DNA of 64,000 nt from Lithobates sylvaticus. Taxonomy: Eukaryota > Chordata > Amphibia > Anura > Ranidae. The translations under genes and the position numbers were made by a program. Positions 46,630 to 58,540 of the stretch are shown here, one piece after another (positions within the stretch are counted from its first letter, which is position 1; every line of letters begins with the position of its first letter). The notes below the pieces were generated by a model. The model did not search any database and was not told the DNA's origin. It saw nothing but the letters and a program-made list of their open reading frames with translations. The stretch spans positions 202,825,607-202,889,606 of the forward strand of contig CM053033.1 in NCBI GenBank assembly GCA_028564925.1, written 5' to 3'.

Positions 46630-47650
46630 GGGAGAGTATTTGGGGACTTTGAATATACCACACTTACCACGCAAAAAGAAAAACTTTTTAGCTATATCAT
46701 ACAGTTTGTATAAAAATCCTTTTTTACTTCATACGATATAAAAACACATATTGTTGTCTGTGAAATACATTAGAAAGATAAGCACATTAAATCTTCTGAG
46801 AAGTCAACGTGTTTCGCTGATCATCCGCTTCATCGGGACCAACAGAATTTAGTGTATTGAAAACAAATAAATTATAGACAGTTAAAAACAAATCCAGGAT
46901 AGTGTGCTCAATGCTTTATGGAAGGAGACATTGAAGGTCTCAGACACACCCCGCCAGCTCATGGAAAGACAACCATCAAGTACATAAACATAGACCAGCA
47001 GGTGGGGTGAGACATACTACCTCTGATCTTTGTACAAGGTATTGTCAGCCTCACCGATAATTTGATGTCACTGTCTCCATCTGACCGTGATTTATACCTA
47101 CTTACCTACTCATAGAGGTCCCACTAGGATACTGATTCATTTGTCATCTTTTCCTCTCTTATATTTGAGGCCTGATGAGCTCTTCAATTTTGAAATACTC
47201 ACTTCAATCCACTTGGACTTCACCCCCTAACCAGAGACAACATTTTATCTACATCAGACTAGATTTTGGCTTACTCTGGTCTATATTTATGTACTTGAGG
47301 GTTGTCTTCCCATGAGCCTGCTGGCTGTCTGAGACGTTCAATTTCTCCTTCCAAAAAGCATTGAGCACAATACATTGCATCCATCCTGGATTTGATTTTA
47401 ACTGTCTGTGATTTACTTATTTTCAATACACTCAATTCTGTTGGTCCTGATGAAGCGGATGATCCGCAAAACGCGTTGACCTTCTCAGAAAATAGAATGC
47501 GCTTATCTCAGACAACAATATGTGTTTTAATATTGTATGAAATAAAAAACGATTTTTACACAAACTTTATGATATAGGAAAATCATTTATCTTTTTGCGT
47601 GGCAAGTGTGCACACTGGGGTGTATTCAAAGCCCCAAAATACTCTCTGTG
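46630..47650. repeat. 1-kb foldback element with ~350-bp arms
   Basis: The left arm (46630-46990) and right arm (47290-47650) are imperfect reverse complements. AGAGTATTTGGGG..CCACGCAAAAAG pairs with CTTTTTGCGTGG..CCCCAAAATACTCTC. CATATTGTTGTCTG pairs with CAGACAACAATATG, and CATCCGCTTCATCGGGACCA pairs with TGGTCCTGATGAAGCGGATG. The middle is ~300 bp of unique sequence. Non-coding. Confidence 0.85.
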
Positions 47651-48224
47651 CTTTTGCTACTATATCAGGATGATACCCTAGTGTTCACACATTTTAGCTT
47701 TACTGAACTCTTTCCCACAAACATAAACTCATAGCATATCCTTTAGTAAACCCCGGTCAATATATGATGTCACATGGCCACCGAAGTACAGGCCTCAGAA
47801 TAGAGATTGGGGACGCTATATAAAATCTGGAGCAACTAAATAAGAGCAAAAGTGGAACTAACGTTGAGTTCCTGCCCTTGGGATCCAAACTAGAACATTA
47901 AATACAGAATTTGATCAATTGAAGTCAGCAGAATCTCCACTTTTCCTTCTTTTATTGCCACAGGCTATACTGAAGCTGACAATTAATAGATAAAGATATT
48001 CAGACTGCAATAGCTCCATCTGCCTTACAATAATAACTGTCAGAGAACTGAAAGGTATACATTATTCTATGAATGTGACATCCCGATACTGTGTATACCT
48101 AAAAACGATATCATGAATAAATACAGAGGTCTTTGCTTCCACACAAAGCAAAGCAAATAGAACAATTGTAGAGTTGAAGAGTTATACATACTGTCTCGCT
48201 GTAAAATATGGGGTTACCAGTTGC
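47651..48224. other. Intergenic, nothing recognised
   Basis: No supported feature. Confidence 0.4.
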
Positions 48225-48600
48225 GTAGAAAAATATACTGCTGTGTTGGTGGTGTCATTAGAAGGAAAAACTGATTCTGTGTTGGTGGTGTCACTGGAAG
48301 GAAAAATTGCCAATGTGTCGGTGATGTCACTGCAGGAAAAAAATGCCACTGCATCTGTAGTGTCACTGGAAGGAAAAATACCTTTGCATCAATGCCAGGG
48401 GGAAGAAAAAAATGCTGATGCGTATAAGTAGGAGGAATAAATGCTGCTGTGTTGGTGTCAATAGGAGGAAAAGAATTGTGTTGCGTGGGTGTAAGTGGGA
48501 AGAAAAATGCTGCTGTGTTAATGTCAGTGGGAGGAAAAATACTGCTTTATTGGTATCAGTGGGAAGAAAAAATGTCAATGGGAGACAGGAAAAAGAGTAG
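48225..48600. repeat. Degenerate 31-35-bp tandem repeat
   Basis: About eleven units of the form TGCTGTGTTGGTGTCAGTGG + GAGGAAAAA. The word order TTGGTGTCA-GTGGGA-GGAAxAAxxx is that of the arrays at 16470 and 58541, so all are probably one repeat family. The units are too diverged for a fixed period. Confidence 0.75.
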
Positions 48601-49686
48601 TTAGGCCTCACTCACAAGCATGCGCCCGTACTGAGAAGGAGGTCTACTCAGTTGGCACCCACTCTTCCTCCTTACAGAAAACTACTATCAAAAGGTATAA
48701 AATATGAGGTAGCAATGCGGCTCCAAGCGTGTTGGTGTCTCTAATAGCCGTCCTCCCCACTCACAACTTCAGGTGAAGGCTCTGTAATCGTGTAGAAAAT
48801 TTAAGAAAACAGCTGAACGGCCGCACTCCGAATAACATAGCTGATGATCCTTTCACATTGTGAGCTTTGCCTGTCTGCTGGCCATCTCTTTCCATAACTT
48901 CCTGGATTCTCTGCATGCTTTACCGCTTCTCCTCCATTACTAAGGACTACATATCCCATGGTACCTGTCTGCCTCCAAGCAGAGATTCCTGTACTGACTC
49001 CGCCTCCTGAAACTCCTCCTGTCAGCACCTCTGTAGTTTGGAAGAAAGCTTAAAGCACCAAGTGCTGAAACCATAGATCTATATAATAGCGTGGGTATAG
49101 ATGACATGGTCATAGAGAGCCCCGAGCAGCTGTGGAAACACTGGAAGTAGTGGCCAAACAAATAAGAAACAACCACACAGCGCTTAGGGGCTGGTTGAAC
49201 AATATCCATGGAGGATCATAGTCTTACACCAGATGTCTATTGCACACATGATGACATTAAAAACTGCCATTGAAGTACCAATAATTCACATTTATTCAGA
49301 CGTAGGAATGGTTTTAAAAACATAAACCAGGACATGCAATCCAATTACCATCTCACTGACTGTGACCAAAGATCAGCACCTCCTCAGTGTGCAGCTCATG
49401 TGAAGAAAGGACAACTCCTGGGGGTCCAGACCAGTGAAGGGATGGCAGGAGAGAGAAGGTGACAGTATTTGCTAGGCCAGCAGACTGGGCGGGCGCGCTG
49501 CTGCACTGGAGATGACACATGCTGCGATGAGACAGGAGGTTGGAGGGAAGTCACGGAGGGCTAGGTTGGAATGCAGGCCCTGGGGTTGCTGTGATGATGC
49601 GTTTCGCACGCATGTGCTTTATCAAGTCAAAGGATTGTGGGCAACTATTGGTTAAATACTGTAGGAAAAGGGCAGACTATGGGCGG
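48601..49686. repeat. Decayed repeats, limits unclear, no gene
   Basis: It includes a GATGATGCGTTTCGCACGCA..GTGCTTTATCAAGTC hairpin-type motif at 49594-49634. GGCCTCACTCACAAGCATGC near 48604 may be an element end. No exon was found. Confidence 0.4.
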
Positions 49687-50424
49687 AACTGGTGAAGAGC
49701 GGGATCTCTCATCAGGATTTCACTACAGGTCAGACTTGTTGTCACGAGCTTCACACATGTCAGATGCTAATATCATCAACTCCAGCCACCTGTCTGTTGT
49801 CTTGTATAATGCAGATGAGTCTGGTCTGTCTTGACACAGATTCTAAAGAGTATTTCACCTATTGTTGTATGTGCTAATTAACACATACAATTGAATCTGA
49901 CTAGCACAGATTATAGTGGGGTTCTCATTCATCCTGTGCCCCTTAAAATCCAGGGCCCATAATCGGTTGGCAAGAGGCTCGCATTTAGTCCTCTCAAAAA
50001 GCCTGTGTCCCAGCTAGGTCTGTCACAATCAACACTTTTTTTTATTGTGAAGAAATCGTGTATTTCTCGGTGCCCAAAACGTCACTTCTGCCAATAGATC
50101 TTAAAGAGACATTTTTTTTATTGCGTTTTAGTGTAAATATGAGATCTGAGGTCTTTTTGACCCCAGATCTCATATCTAAGAGGGCATTTTTTTTTTTATT
50201 CTGAAGAAATCACATGTGTATTTCTCTTTTTTTTTATATATTCTTTATTTTGCTTTTTTTCACATAGTACATAATATTTACAATCATGTAATCAGCAGTT
50301 ACATACATTTTCCCCCCAATTCTCCCTCCCCCTCCCCCTCTAAGGAAAAAAGAAAAAAAAAAAAACACTGTGTATTTCTCTGTGCCCAAGTGGCGATAAT
50401 GGGAGATCCCGCTCTTCACCAGTT
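49687..50424. mobile_element. TIR element with perfect 22-bp ends
   Basis: AACTGGTGAAGAGCGGGATC + TC at 49687-49708 is exactly complementary to GAGATCCCGCTCTTCACCAG + TT at 50403-50424. It contains palindrome-like AGATCTGAGGT..ACCCCAGATCT and a retro-inserted fragment (50228-50368). Superfamily not assigned; flanking duplication unclear. Confidence 0.75.
50228..50368 (-). mobile_element. Truncated LINE 3' end, antisense, 13-bp TSD
   Basis: TGTGTATTTCTCT is duplicated exactly at 50215-50227 and 50369-50381. The insert begins with a T run (complement of a poly(A) tail) followed by TATATTCTTTATTTTGC, the form of a LINE 3' end in reverse. About 140 bp. Confidence 0.85.
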
Positions 50425-51175
50425 AACTGAGAACATGGTTTTTCACAACATCAAGAAATATGTCAATGGTGTTGATGTACCATTTAATATGGGTTCACTT
50501 TGCAAGGGAGGTTGCTCTTTGCAAGGGAAGTTGCCCCAGAGCTTAGTAAATGATTGAACGCTATGAGGATTTCTATTATCCAATCATGTGCAAGCAAAAA
50601 ATCTTTTTTTTTTACATTTTCCTTAGATGTGATTGGGTATTCTTTGAAAAGTAAAACTTCACCACCTTCACTAAACTGTGGGGTAAAGTTTAGTAAAACA
50701 AAGTGCAACTTCCCTTGCAATGTGAACAGTTTATTCTCCTTAGTAAACCAACACCAATTAGAGTAAGAACAGCAAGTGAAACTGGCAAAACTGTAACAAT
50801 CATACTGGCCTGCTGACACAGGAAGTAGAGAGAAAGGAAGTTAGACAGAACAGGACCCAGTGAACTTGTGAGGTGCTTTCTGTATTTTTGTTGCAAAGGA
50901 TTACAAAAGAGATCATCTTAATGGAAGCATGTCATGGGAGCAAAACAGGGGTAGCATTGCCGATCTGCATCCAGTGGCAGCCGGTGGGTTTTCTTTTTTT
51001 TTGGGGGGGGGGGGGGGGGGGGGGCAGTGGAGCGGCACTAGCATTTATTGCAACGACCGCCATTTTATTCTCTAGGGTGTTAGAAAAAAACAAATATAAT
51101 GTCTGGGGGTTCTAAGTAATTTTCTAGCAAAAATCTCCAAACGAGGCTCATGGCTGAAGTGGTTAAAGTCAGATG
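50425..51175. repeat. Frog repeats and a long G run, no gene
   Basis: Around 50490-50760 are inverted pieces of TTGCAAGGGAAGTTGCCCCA / GTGCAACTTCCCTTGCAA and CTTAGTAAA / TTTAGTAAAA, which mark a MITE I recall from ranids. From 50976 a CAGTGGCAGCCGGTGGG start and a 22-base G run (51002-51024) look like part of another element. Confidence 0.5.
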
Positions 51176-51617
51176 GTCAGTATGTGAGATATCAAAATAT
51201 TCTTTTTAGAAGAACAGCTCAGCAGTGGCTATCACTATATTTTTCTTATGACAGGCTCCCTTTAAAGTGAATAAATGGAAGAAAAATTGCACATAGGAAA
51301 AATGGGTGAACGGCCAAATTGATACTAAACAGAGAAGTGTTAATTGTCATAATTCATTCACATATATAACAAGCCGCTGTATTATTATAATTATAATTTT
51401 TTTAATCCTCTAAGTACCTTATTTCTGCAGTGCTGTTGTGTGGTCACAGGACCCCCCCTGTTCTTTGGCTTCTGTGGCTTCTGTAGGGAAATACCTTGGG
51501 AGGGGCTTCTATTACTCTGCTGATGTATGTTCTCTACAGTATGAGTCTGTGTCTGGCTAGCCCTGATTGGTGCAGTGCCAGTCATATGACTGACAAAAAA
51601 AAAATGTAAAAAAAAGC

Positions 51618-51630
51618 ACTGTATATATAC

Positions 51631-51682
<52 letters not shown>
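51618..51682. repeat. (TA)n microsatellite with TACA interruptions
   Basis: Alternating TA with two ACATATA interruptions on the left. It borders the mariner-type element at 51685 directly, a natural TA target. Confidence 0.95.
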
Positions 51683-51684
<2 letters not shown>

Positions 51685-52057
51685 CAGTATCTCACAAAAG
51701 TGAGTACACCCCTCACATTTTTGTAAATATAGATTATATCTTTTCATGTGACAACACCGAAGAAACCACATTCACACCTGAGACCTTGTAACACTAACGA
51801 GTCACATGACACCGGAAAGGGAAAATGGCTAATTGGGCCCAATACACTTAGGGGTGTACTCACTTTTGTTGCCAGCAGTTTAGACATTAATGGCTGTGTG
51901 GAGTTATTTTGAGGGGATAGCAAATTTACACTGTTATACAAGGTGTATACTACATTACATTGTAGTAAAGTGTCATTTCTTCAGTGTTGTCACATGAAAA
52001 GATATAATAAAATATTTACTAAAATGTGAGGGGTGTACTCACTTTTTTGAGATACTG
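51685..52057. mobile_element. Mariner/Tc1-type MITE, 373 bp, TA target sites
   Basis: CAGTATCTCACAAAAGTGAG + TACACCCC opens it, and ..GGGGTGTACTCACTTTTTTG + AGATACTG closes it, with TA on both sides (51683-51684, 52058-52059). A second TTAGGGGTGTACTCACTTTT lies inside at about 51850. No transposase remains. Confidence 0.93.
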
Positions 52058-52180
52058 TATATATATAATATATTTATACAGTGCTCAGCATAAATGAGTA
52101 CACCCCTCTTTTGAAAAGTAAGATTTTAATAAATATCTCAATGAACACAATTTCCAAAATATTGACAAAACTGAGTTTTA

Positions 52181-52602
52181 TGCCTTGTACACATGGTGGG
52201 ACATTCCAACCACAAAATCCGTCAGATTTTTCCCAGTGGATTTTGGCCGAAACTTGTCTTGCATACACACGGTCGCACAAAGTTGTCGGAAAATCTGATC
52301 ATTCCGAACGAGGTGACGTACAATGCGTACGATGGGACTACGTAGAGACCAGTAGTCAATAGCTTTTGTCTCCAAATCTCTACTGAGCATGCGTGGCACT
52401 TTGTGCTCAGAATTCTCTACACACGAAAAGTCTGATCGGATTTTGTTGTCGGAAAATTTTAGATCCTGCTCTCAAGTTTTTTTCCGTTGCAAATTCCGAC
52501 GGAAAAATTCCGCTAGAGCCCACACACGATCGTATTTTTCGACAACATTATCCGATCAGACTTTTTCCATCGGAATATCCGACCGTGTGTATGTACGGGC
52601 CA
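52181..52602. mobile_element. PIF/Harbinger MITE inside the mariner element, TTA TSD
   Basis: TGCCTTGTACACATGGTGGG to ..GACCGTGTGTATGTACGGGC + CA, with TTA at 52178-52180 and 52603-52605. The ~410-bp subfamily (GACTACGTAGAGACCAGTAG). Removing it with one TTA restores the mariner sequence. Confidence 0.93.
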
Positions 52603-52703
52603 TTATAGAACATATGTTTAGCTCATTACATGAAAGTAAGGTTAATAATATAACTCAAATTAATTGAAGCAAAAATTAATACACCCCTCAACAAATACTA
52701 CAT

Positions 52704-53640
52704 CTAGTATTTTGTATGACCTCCATGATTTGTAAGAACAGCACCAAGTCTTCTAGGCAAGGAATGAACAAGAACGACCTGTATTAGAGCCTGGATGCTG
52801 GATGGACAGTGATGCTCAACCTGTCTCTTCAGAATTCCCCATAGGTGTTTGATTGGGTTCAGATCAGGAGACATATTTGACCACTGAATCACTTTTACCC
52901 TGTTCTTCTTCAGAAATGCAACAGTGGCCTTAGATGTGTGTTTTAGATCATTGTCATGATGGAAAAGTGCATGACGACCAAGGGCACGGAGTGATGGTAG
53001 CATCTTCTCTTTCAATATAGAGCAGTACATCTGTGAATTCATGATACCATCAATGTAATGCAGCTCCCCGACACCAGAAGCACTCATGCAGTCCCACAGA
53101 AGGACACTGACACCACCATGTTTCACTGTAGCCGCCATGCATATTTCTTTGTATTCCTTACCTTCGCAACGCCATACAGTTTTGAAGCCATCCGTTCAAA
53201 AAACATTTATCTTGGTCTCATCACTCCAGAGTACAGAGTCCCAGTAGTCTTCTTATTTTTCAGCATGGGCCCTGGAAAATTCTAGGTGGGCTTTTTTGTG
53301 CATGTGCTTTAGGAGATTCTTCCTTTGTGGATGATACCCATGCATGCCCTTCCTCTGCATTGTACGCCGTATTGTGTCACGGGAAACAATCACCCCAGTT
53401 TGGCTTTCTACTTCTTTAGCTAACTACAGTGAACTTGCATGGCGATTTTCTTCAACCCTTTTCATCAGAAGACGCTCCTGTTGAGGCGTTAAATTCCATA
53501 GATGGCCTGGATGTCTCTGTGAAATGGTTGTAGTTCCATCTTTGTTACATTTTTGTATCACTTTTGCTACAGTATTCTGACTGATAAGTAAAGCTTTGCT
53601 GATCATCATGTAACCTTCAATTTTCTTGTGTATGTAGTGG
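52704..53640 (-). pseudogene. Mariner-type transposase, broken
   Basis: Minus strand, right to left: HKKIEGYMMISKALLISQNT and VAKVIQKCNKDGTTTISQRH form the helix-turn-helix region (53424-53640), followed by LTPQQERLLMKRVEENR. Then, in a different frame (53138 to 52704), come VKHGGVSVLLWDCMSASGVG, HHDNDLKHTSKATVAFLKKN (catalytic D) and SPDLNPIKHLWGILKRQVEH (third catalytic position D/E region). At least one frameshift separates the two, around 53140-53420. The start of the protein is cut by the insertion at 53640. Confidence 0.88.
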
Positions 53641-54594
53641 TACCCCTGTAGGGGCTGCAGAAAGTAGTAGTTGCACCTGTCACCCTTCCCAACCGGGCAT
53701 TCCCTTCCAGACACTCCAAGACAATGAACAGTCCATCAGCTGTGTTTTTACTGTTTTATTGAATGATTACATTTGGATGGGGTAAGGGAATGATGGAATG
53801 CTCAGAATCAATAGCAGAAATCAATATGATGATCAATTGGAACTTCTATTTACATCTTCTAGAGCTCCAGCCTCCTCCAGCACAATGCTTCTTTGTAGAC
53901 TATTTCTCTCTCTCCTGTACAATACTTGGTTCCTGGCATAGCTAGCACATGGTAGGCCCAACTCTAATCCAGCCAGACCTGAGAAATCACTGTTTGCTGG
54001 CGGGGACCGCAGGCCCTTTGGTGTAGCAACCAATGCAGAAAGAAAGTCTTTTAGTGCTAGCTGTATTGAGGTGGACTACTGATCCCAGTCCGTCCTGTGC
54101 AGACTCTGACAGCCCTCCTGGCCGCATCCGCCTGACTTCTATGCCAGTAACATCACAGTCTCTCCAGCTGGCTCTACATCCACTCCTGGCATGCCTCTCC
54201 CAGCTCTCCCAACTGTGCCTGTCACTCACTGACACCTGGTGGATCCCTCCTGAAGACTTACCTGGCAGTGTTCCTCGTTGTCCTCTTCTGCTCATGTTCA
54301 GGACACCCCTTGGGTTGTGTGGGGTTCCTTCACAGCTCCGAGTCCCTAGCCCAAGGTTACAACCCCTCTAACTGGGGTGCTCCCTCCATGTCCCAACAGC
54401 CTAACATTCCATCTCTCAGTTCTTCCAGCCGAATAACTCCTTCCCTGCTGGGTTGATCCCAGGTATTTAACGAGGCCTGTCCCCTGCCAATCCAGGTTTG
54501 GGATTGGTCAGGGCTCCTTAACACACCCCAGACAGCTCCACCTCTCTTTCCCTCCTCTGCTTCCAGAATCTTCTGGAGACCAGAGGGAGGTAAC
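53641..54594. repeat. Unclassified repeat inserted in the mariner transposase
   Basis: It begins TGTAGTGGTACCCCTGTAGG, immediately where the transposase frame ends, and is rich in CT-rich, promoter-like sequence without a frame. After undoing the inversion described for 54595-57020, its right part would be the complement of 55648-55931. The type is not clear, and its true right end was not located. Confidence 0.45.
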
Positions 54595-55647
54595 CAGGGC
54601 TCAAGTCCTGCAGGAACGCATGGGAACGGAGTTCCTGTACTTTTTCCACAACAGGAACTCAGTTCCCGTTAGCAGCCGTGTCCCGCAAGACTTTGAAGTA
54701 TGCGAGCTGTGTGGCAGGTGCTACACCAGCAGCTGCCGACACAGCTCGCAATAGTAAGTGCCGCACACCTGACCATTCAGGAATTGCCAGTAGGGGGCCC
54801 CATGACAGCTCCCGCTTCGATCTACCTGTCAATCACAGCTAGCTGACAGGTAGATCAGGTCCCTGCTGCTAAGAGATTGTATTTAGTCAGACCTCTCGTG
54901 ATGCGCTCCTCCCCGCCGGCCCCTCCTGATTTTCTGTCTCCTCATCCCCCCCCCCCCCCCAGTCTCCTGCATACTTTCTCTGTGTGTCCCGCTGAATCTC
55001 CCCCCTCCTCTATCTTCAGTGCCATATGATGAGAGAACCCAGAGGAGGAGCACAGCTATTCTGCTCACAGGACATGCAGGGAGAGAGGTGAGCTGAGGGA
55101 GGGACATCAGTTTGGGGTGGTAAGCTGAGAACAATACCTGGCAAAGTTTAATGCCAGGAGGGAAGTTTATGTGGAAATATGTGAAGGGTTGGAATAGCAG
55201 CGAGTGTGTGTTGGAGCCCTGCAGAGTTTGCAGCCCCCTGAGCTAACATATATCTCCTAAGCAGGAACACATCACTATCTCCCCAAGCATTCTGTCCAGA
55301 TAATGTGCAGTTCATTTATGACCTTTCCGTTTAACCCTGTGTTATCCAAAGTCTGTTCAATGAAAAGTGTAAACTCACCACATAAACACTCTATATACAA
55401 AATAACATTCCCCAATAAAGATCAGAACATGATTGTTCACATTTGCATGGAAGCACAATTGAATGAATGCTGATTATTCAGAGAATTACCATATTTATAT
55501 AAGCTTCATAAACACAATACGAAATTTGGATGAATAATACCACTTTTGAAGCGTTCGTGGATATGAGTGTATCATTTTTTTTTTTTAGTGGGCGAGTGGA
55601 TCTTGGGTGGGAGTTCCCTCACTTTTTTCCCCAGGACTTGACCCCTG
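54595..55647 (+). mobile_element. Non-autonomous hAT element, copy 1
   Basis: CAGGGCTCAAGTCCTG at the left end and CAGGACTTGACCCCTG at the right are inverted repeats. Flanks are GAGGTAAC (54587-54594) and GAAGGGCG (55648-55655), which do not match each other. The body contains a hairpin GATCTACCTGTCAATCAC / CAGCTAGCTGACAGGTAGATC and a C run. No transposase frame. The inverted partner lies at 55932-57020. Confidence 0.9.
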
Positions 55648-55931
55648 GAAGGGCGTTACTTAACAAAGAAAACCCCTCCCCATTTCATGCTGTCAGCAAT
55701 GGCACCACATGAAAGAGAAATGTCACAAGGCCTGAGAAAGAAAATCATTTCTTTATATGTAGCACCCTCTACCTAGGTAGGTGATAGATATAGTATTTTT
55801 TGTTGTTGTCAGTGCAGGTAAATTTAATCAGGCATAGCAGTAAGCTAGGCCTGTTTGTTTTGATCTGTGGGCTGGGAGTGGCCTAGAGTGGGCTGGTGAC
55901 TCGCAGGCAGCAGGCACTTCTTGGTTACCTC
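55648..55931. other. Spacer between two inverted hAT copies
   Basis: 284 bp, beginning with GAAGGGCG and ending in GTTACCTC, the half target duplications of the two hAT copies. It has AGCACCCTCTACCTAGGTAG and no gene. Its orientation was probably flipped (see findings). Confidence 0.8.
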
Positions 55932-57020
55932 CAGGGGTCAAGTCCTGGGGAAAAAAGTGAGGGAACTCCCACCCAAGATCCACTCGCCCACCAAAAAAAA
56001 AAAATGATACGCTCATATCCACGAACGCTTCAAAGGTGGTATTTTTCATCCAAATTTCGTATTGTGTGTATGAAGCTTATCTGTTAGTACATAAAAAAAA
56101 AACAATCCTCAATAAATATGGTAATATGGTAATTCTCTGAATAATCAGCATTCATTCAATTGTGCTTCCATGCAAATGTGAACATCATGTTCTGATCTTT
56201 ATTGGGGAATGTTGTTTTGTATATAGAGTGTTTATGTGGTGAGTTTACACTTTTCATTGAACAGACTTTGGATAACACAGGGTTAAACGGAAAGGTCATA
56301 AATGAACTGCACATTATCTGGACAGAATGCTTGGGGAGATAGTGATGTGTTCCTGCTTAGGAGATGTATGTTAGCTTGGGGGGCTGCAAACTCTGCAGGG
56401 CTCCAACACACACTCGCTGCTATTCCAACCCTTCACATATTTCCACATAAACTTCCCTCCTGGCATTAAACTTTGCCAGGTATTGTGCTCAGCTTACCAC
56501 CCCAAACTGATGTCCCTCCCTCAGCTCACCGCTCTCCCTGCATGTCCTGTGAGCAGAATAGCTGTGCTCCTCCTCTGGGTTCTCTCATCATATGGCACTG
56601 AAGATAGAGGAGGGGGGGATTCAGCGGGACACACAGAGAAAGTATGCAGGAGACTGGGGGGGGGGGGGGATGAGGAGACAGAAAATCAGGAGGGGCCGGC
56701 GGGGAGGAGCGCATCACGAGAGGTCTGACTAAATACAATCTCTTAGCAGCAGGGACCTGATCTACCTGTCAGCTAGCTGTGATTGACAGGTAGATCGAAG
56801 CGGAAGCTGTCATGGGGCCCCCTACTGACAATGCCTGAATGGTCAGGTGTGCGGCACTTACTATTGCGAGCTGTGTCGGCAGCTGCTGGTGTAGCACCTG
56901 CCACACAGCTCGCATACTTCAAAGTCTTGCGGGACACGGCTGCTAACGGGAACTAAGTTCCTGTTGTGGAAAAAGTACAGGAACTCCGTTCCCATGCGTT
57001 CCCGCAGGACTTGAGCCCTG
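55932..57020 (-). mobile_element. Non-autonomous hAT element, copy 2 (inverted)
   Basis: The reverse complement of copy 1 over its full length with few differences (a longer A run near 56092, C-run length changes). Left flank GTTACCTC (55924-55931), right flank GGCCCTTC (57021-57028). With copy 1 it forms an inverted repeat with ~1.05 kb arms. Confidence 0.92.
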
Positions 57021-57330
57021 GGCCCTTCTATAATCAACTGTCTGCTGAACACCTGTTTAATGAATAATTACACTCACATGTAGTTGAATTCTTGTTAATA
57101 ATGATTTTGTTATCTAAAATGTATCTTTGCTCCTAAGACTATCATTGGGGTATATTCATTTTTGCAACACGGTCTGTCTGTGCAAGTTATCAAATCTTGG
57201 TTGCAATCAATGGCCCGCATTTATTGGAGTATTTTATAGTATACTGTCTCATAGAAAAAGTTGATTCTGAAAGGAAAGTAAAGGTTTTCTGACAAATCTG
57301 TTGGGGTGTGATCATTTATGATGAGCACTG

Positions 57331-58540
57331 AATATATATGTGCGAGTGTGTGTTTTATAGTTCCCTTTTTTATTGAGCATCAGTATAAAAGTATAAAATA
57401 CTCCCACAAATTAATATGGTGTAGGCGGAGTCAAGGATGATTGACTCTAGCTTTCAATCATCAGGGAGGAGAGTGCCATTTACCACTGTGAATATGCCCA
57501 CATGTGTGACTCTATAGTCATTTGGGCTGCACAGAAAGGAGGAAATGAAGAGCTTAGACGGGAACTGAAATATCAGCATGCTCTGTAGAGGACACTGGTC
57601 TTTACAATGTCAGCCTGCAATGGGGACACAGAGAAGATAGGAGGGACAGCTGAAAGAAGGATCAACCAGGTATATTTCACTCTACACAAAACAAATGCTT
57701 GAGTGGCTTTTGCAAATAACACTCTGTTATATAGTATGTAATGAGTGTCTTACATGGAGTCTTACATGGATATACTGTTTAAAGTAGATGTAAACCCTAA
57801 CTGGCTGACGTTTAAGCACTGTGTATCATAAACATTTTTTTTTCTTTTAGAAAATACTACATTTAACTTATTGACATCATCTTCTTCTTTTTTTTTTTTT
57901 TCTTTTTTTTCTGCATTTTGGCACTGCTGATCTCCTGCTGCCTCTTTCTAGGGACTTTTTGTCATGCACATGCACTTGCTTCAGGAATGGGCACATGTTT
58001 TCTGAAAGTGGCACAGTGACTTAGACTTATAGCCTCCAATGGATGTGCATATGACAGGGTAAAAACACAGGAGAAGACCGGGGAGACAAGGACAGAGCAT
58101 TGGCAACATGGGGCACCAAAACAAGGACTTCCATGACATTATTTAAGTGAATGCTGTTATTTCAAAAGATTGAAAATAATTTTTGAAATGACATCGAAAT
58201 GCAGTCCACATGCCTTCCAATTACTTTTCTGCATGCATGTTTTTGACGTGTTCTGGTGCATTTTCCACCCCCCCTTTTTTCTTCACCATAAATAGGAACA
58301 TGTGTGCTCCTGTGTGTTTTTGATGGGTTTTACCACATTCCAGTACAGTTCAGTGCAGAAAAAAAAAAGCATATTCTACTTTTTTTTTCTGGAACGCAAT
58401 GGGACTGACCACACTACTGTGAACTATGCCATTGAAAACCTACTATCCATGCAGTTTTGATGCAGAAGACAAATGCACTGAACTGCATGTGGTGCGAACT
58501 GGCCCTAACACATTAAAGTTAATGCTTCTTACATTGTTAG
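57331..58540. repeat. Interspersed frog repeats, no gene
   Basis: TTTAAAGTAGATGTAAACCC at 57778 and the CTGCATGTGGTGCGAACTGG end near 58480-58505 are familiar frog-type repeat termini. T-rich tracts lie at 57880-57910 and 58378-58390. No exon was seen. Confidence 0.45.

Larger units (their letters stand above)
52079..57330 (-). mobile_element. Mariner-type transposon expanded by nested insertions
   Basis: CAGTGCTCAGCATAAATGAG + TACACCCC at 52079 pairs with GGGGTGTGATCATTTATGAT + GAGCACTG ending at 57330. The left flank is TA; the right flank AATA is degenerate. Its own sequence is about 1.45 kb (52079-52180, 52603-53640, ~57029-57330). The rest is a Harbinger MITE and a 3.4 kb composite that separates the transposase N-terminus from the left-over 5' region. 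Confidence 0.88.

Noticed and set aside
51391-51771. 126-codon minus-strand frame with YIYIYIY
   Set aside because: It is translation of the TA microsatellite and the adjoining mariner MITE.
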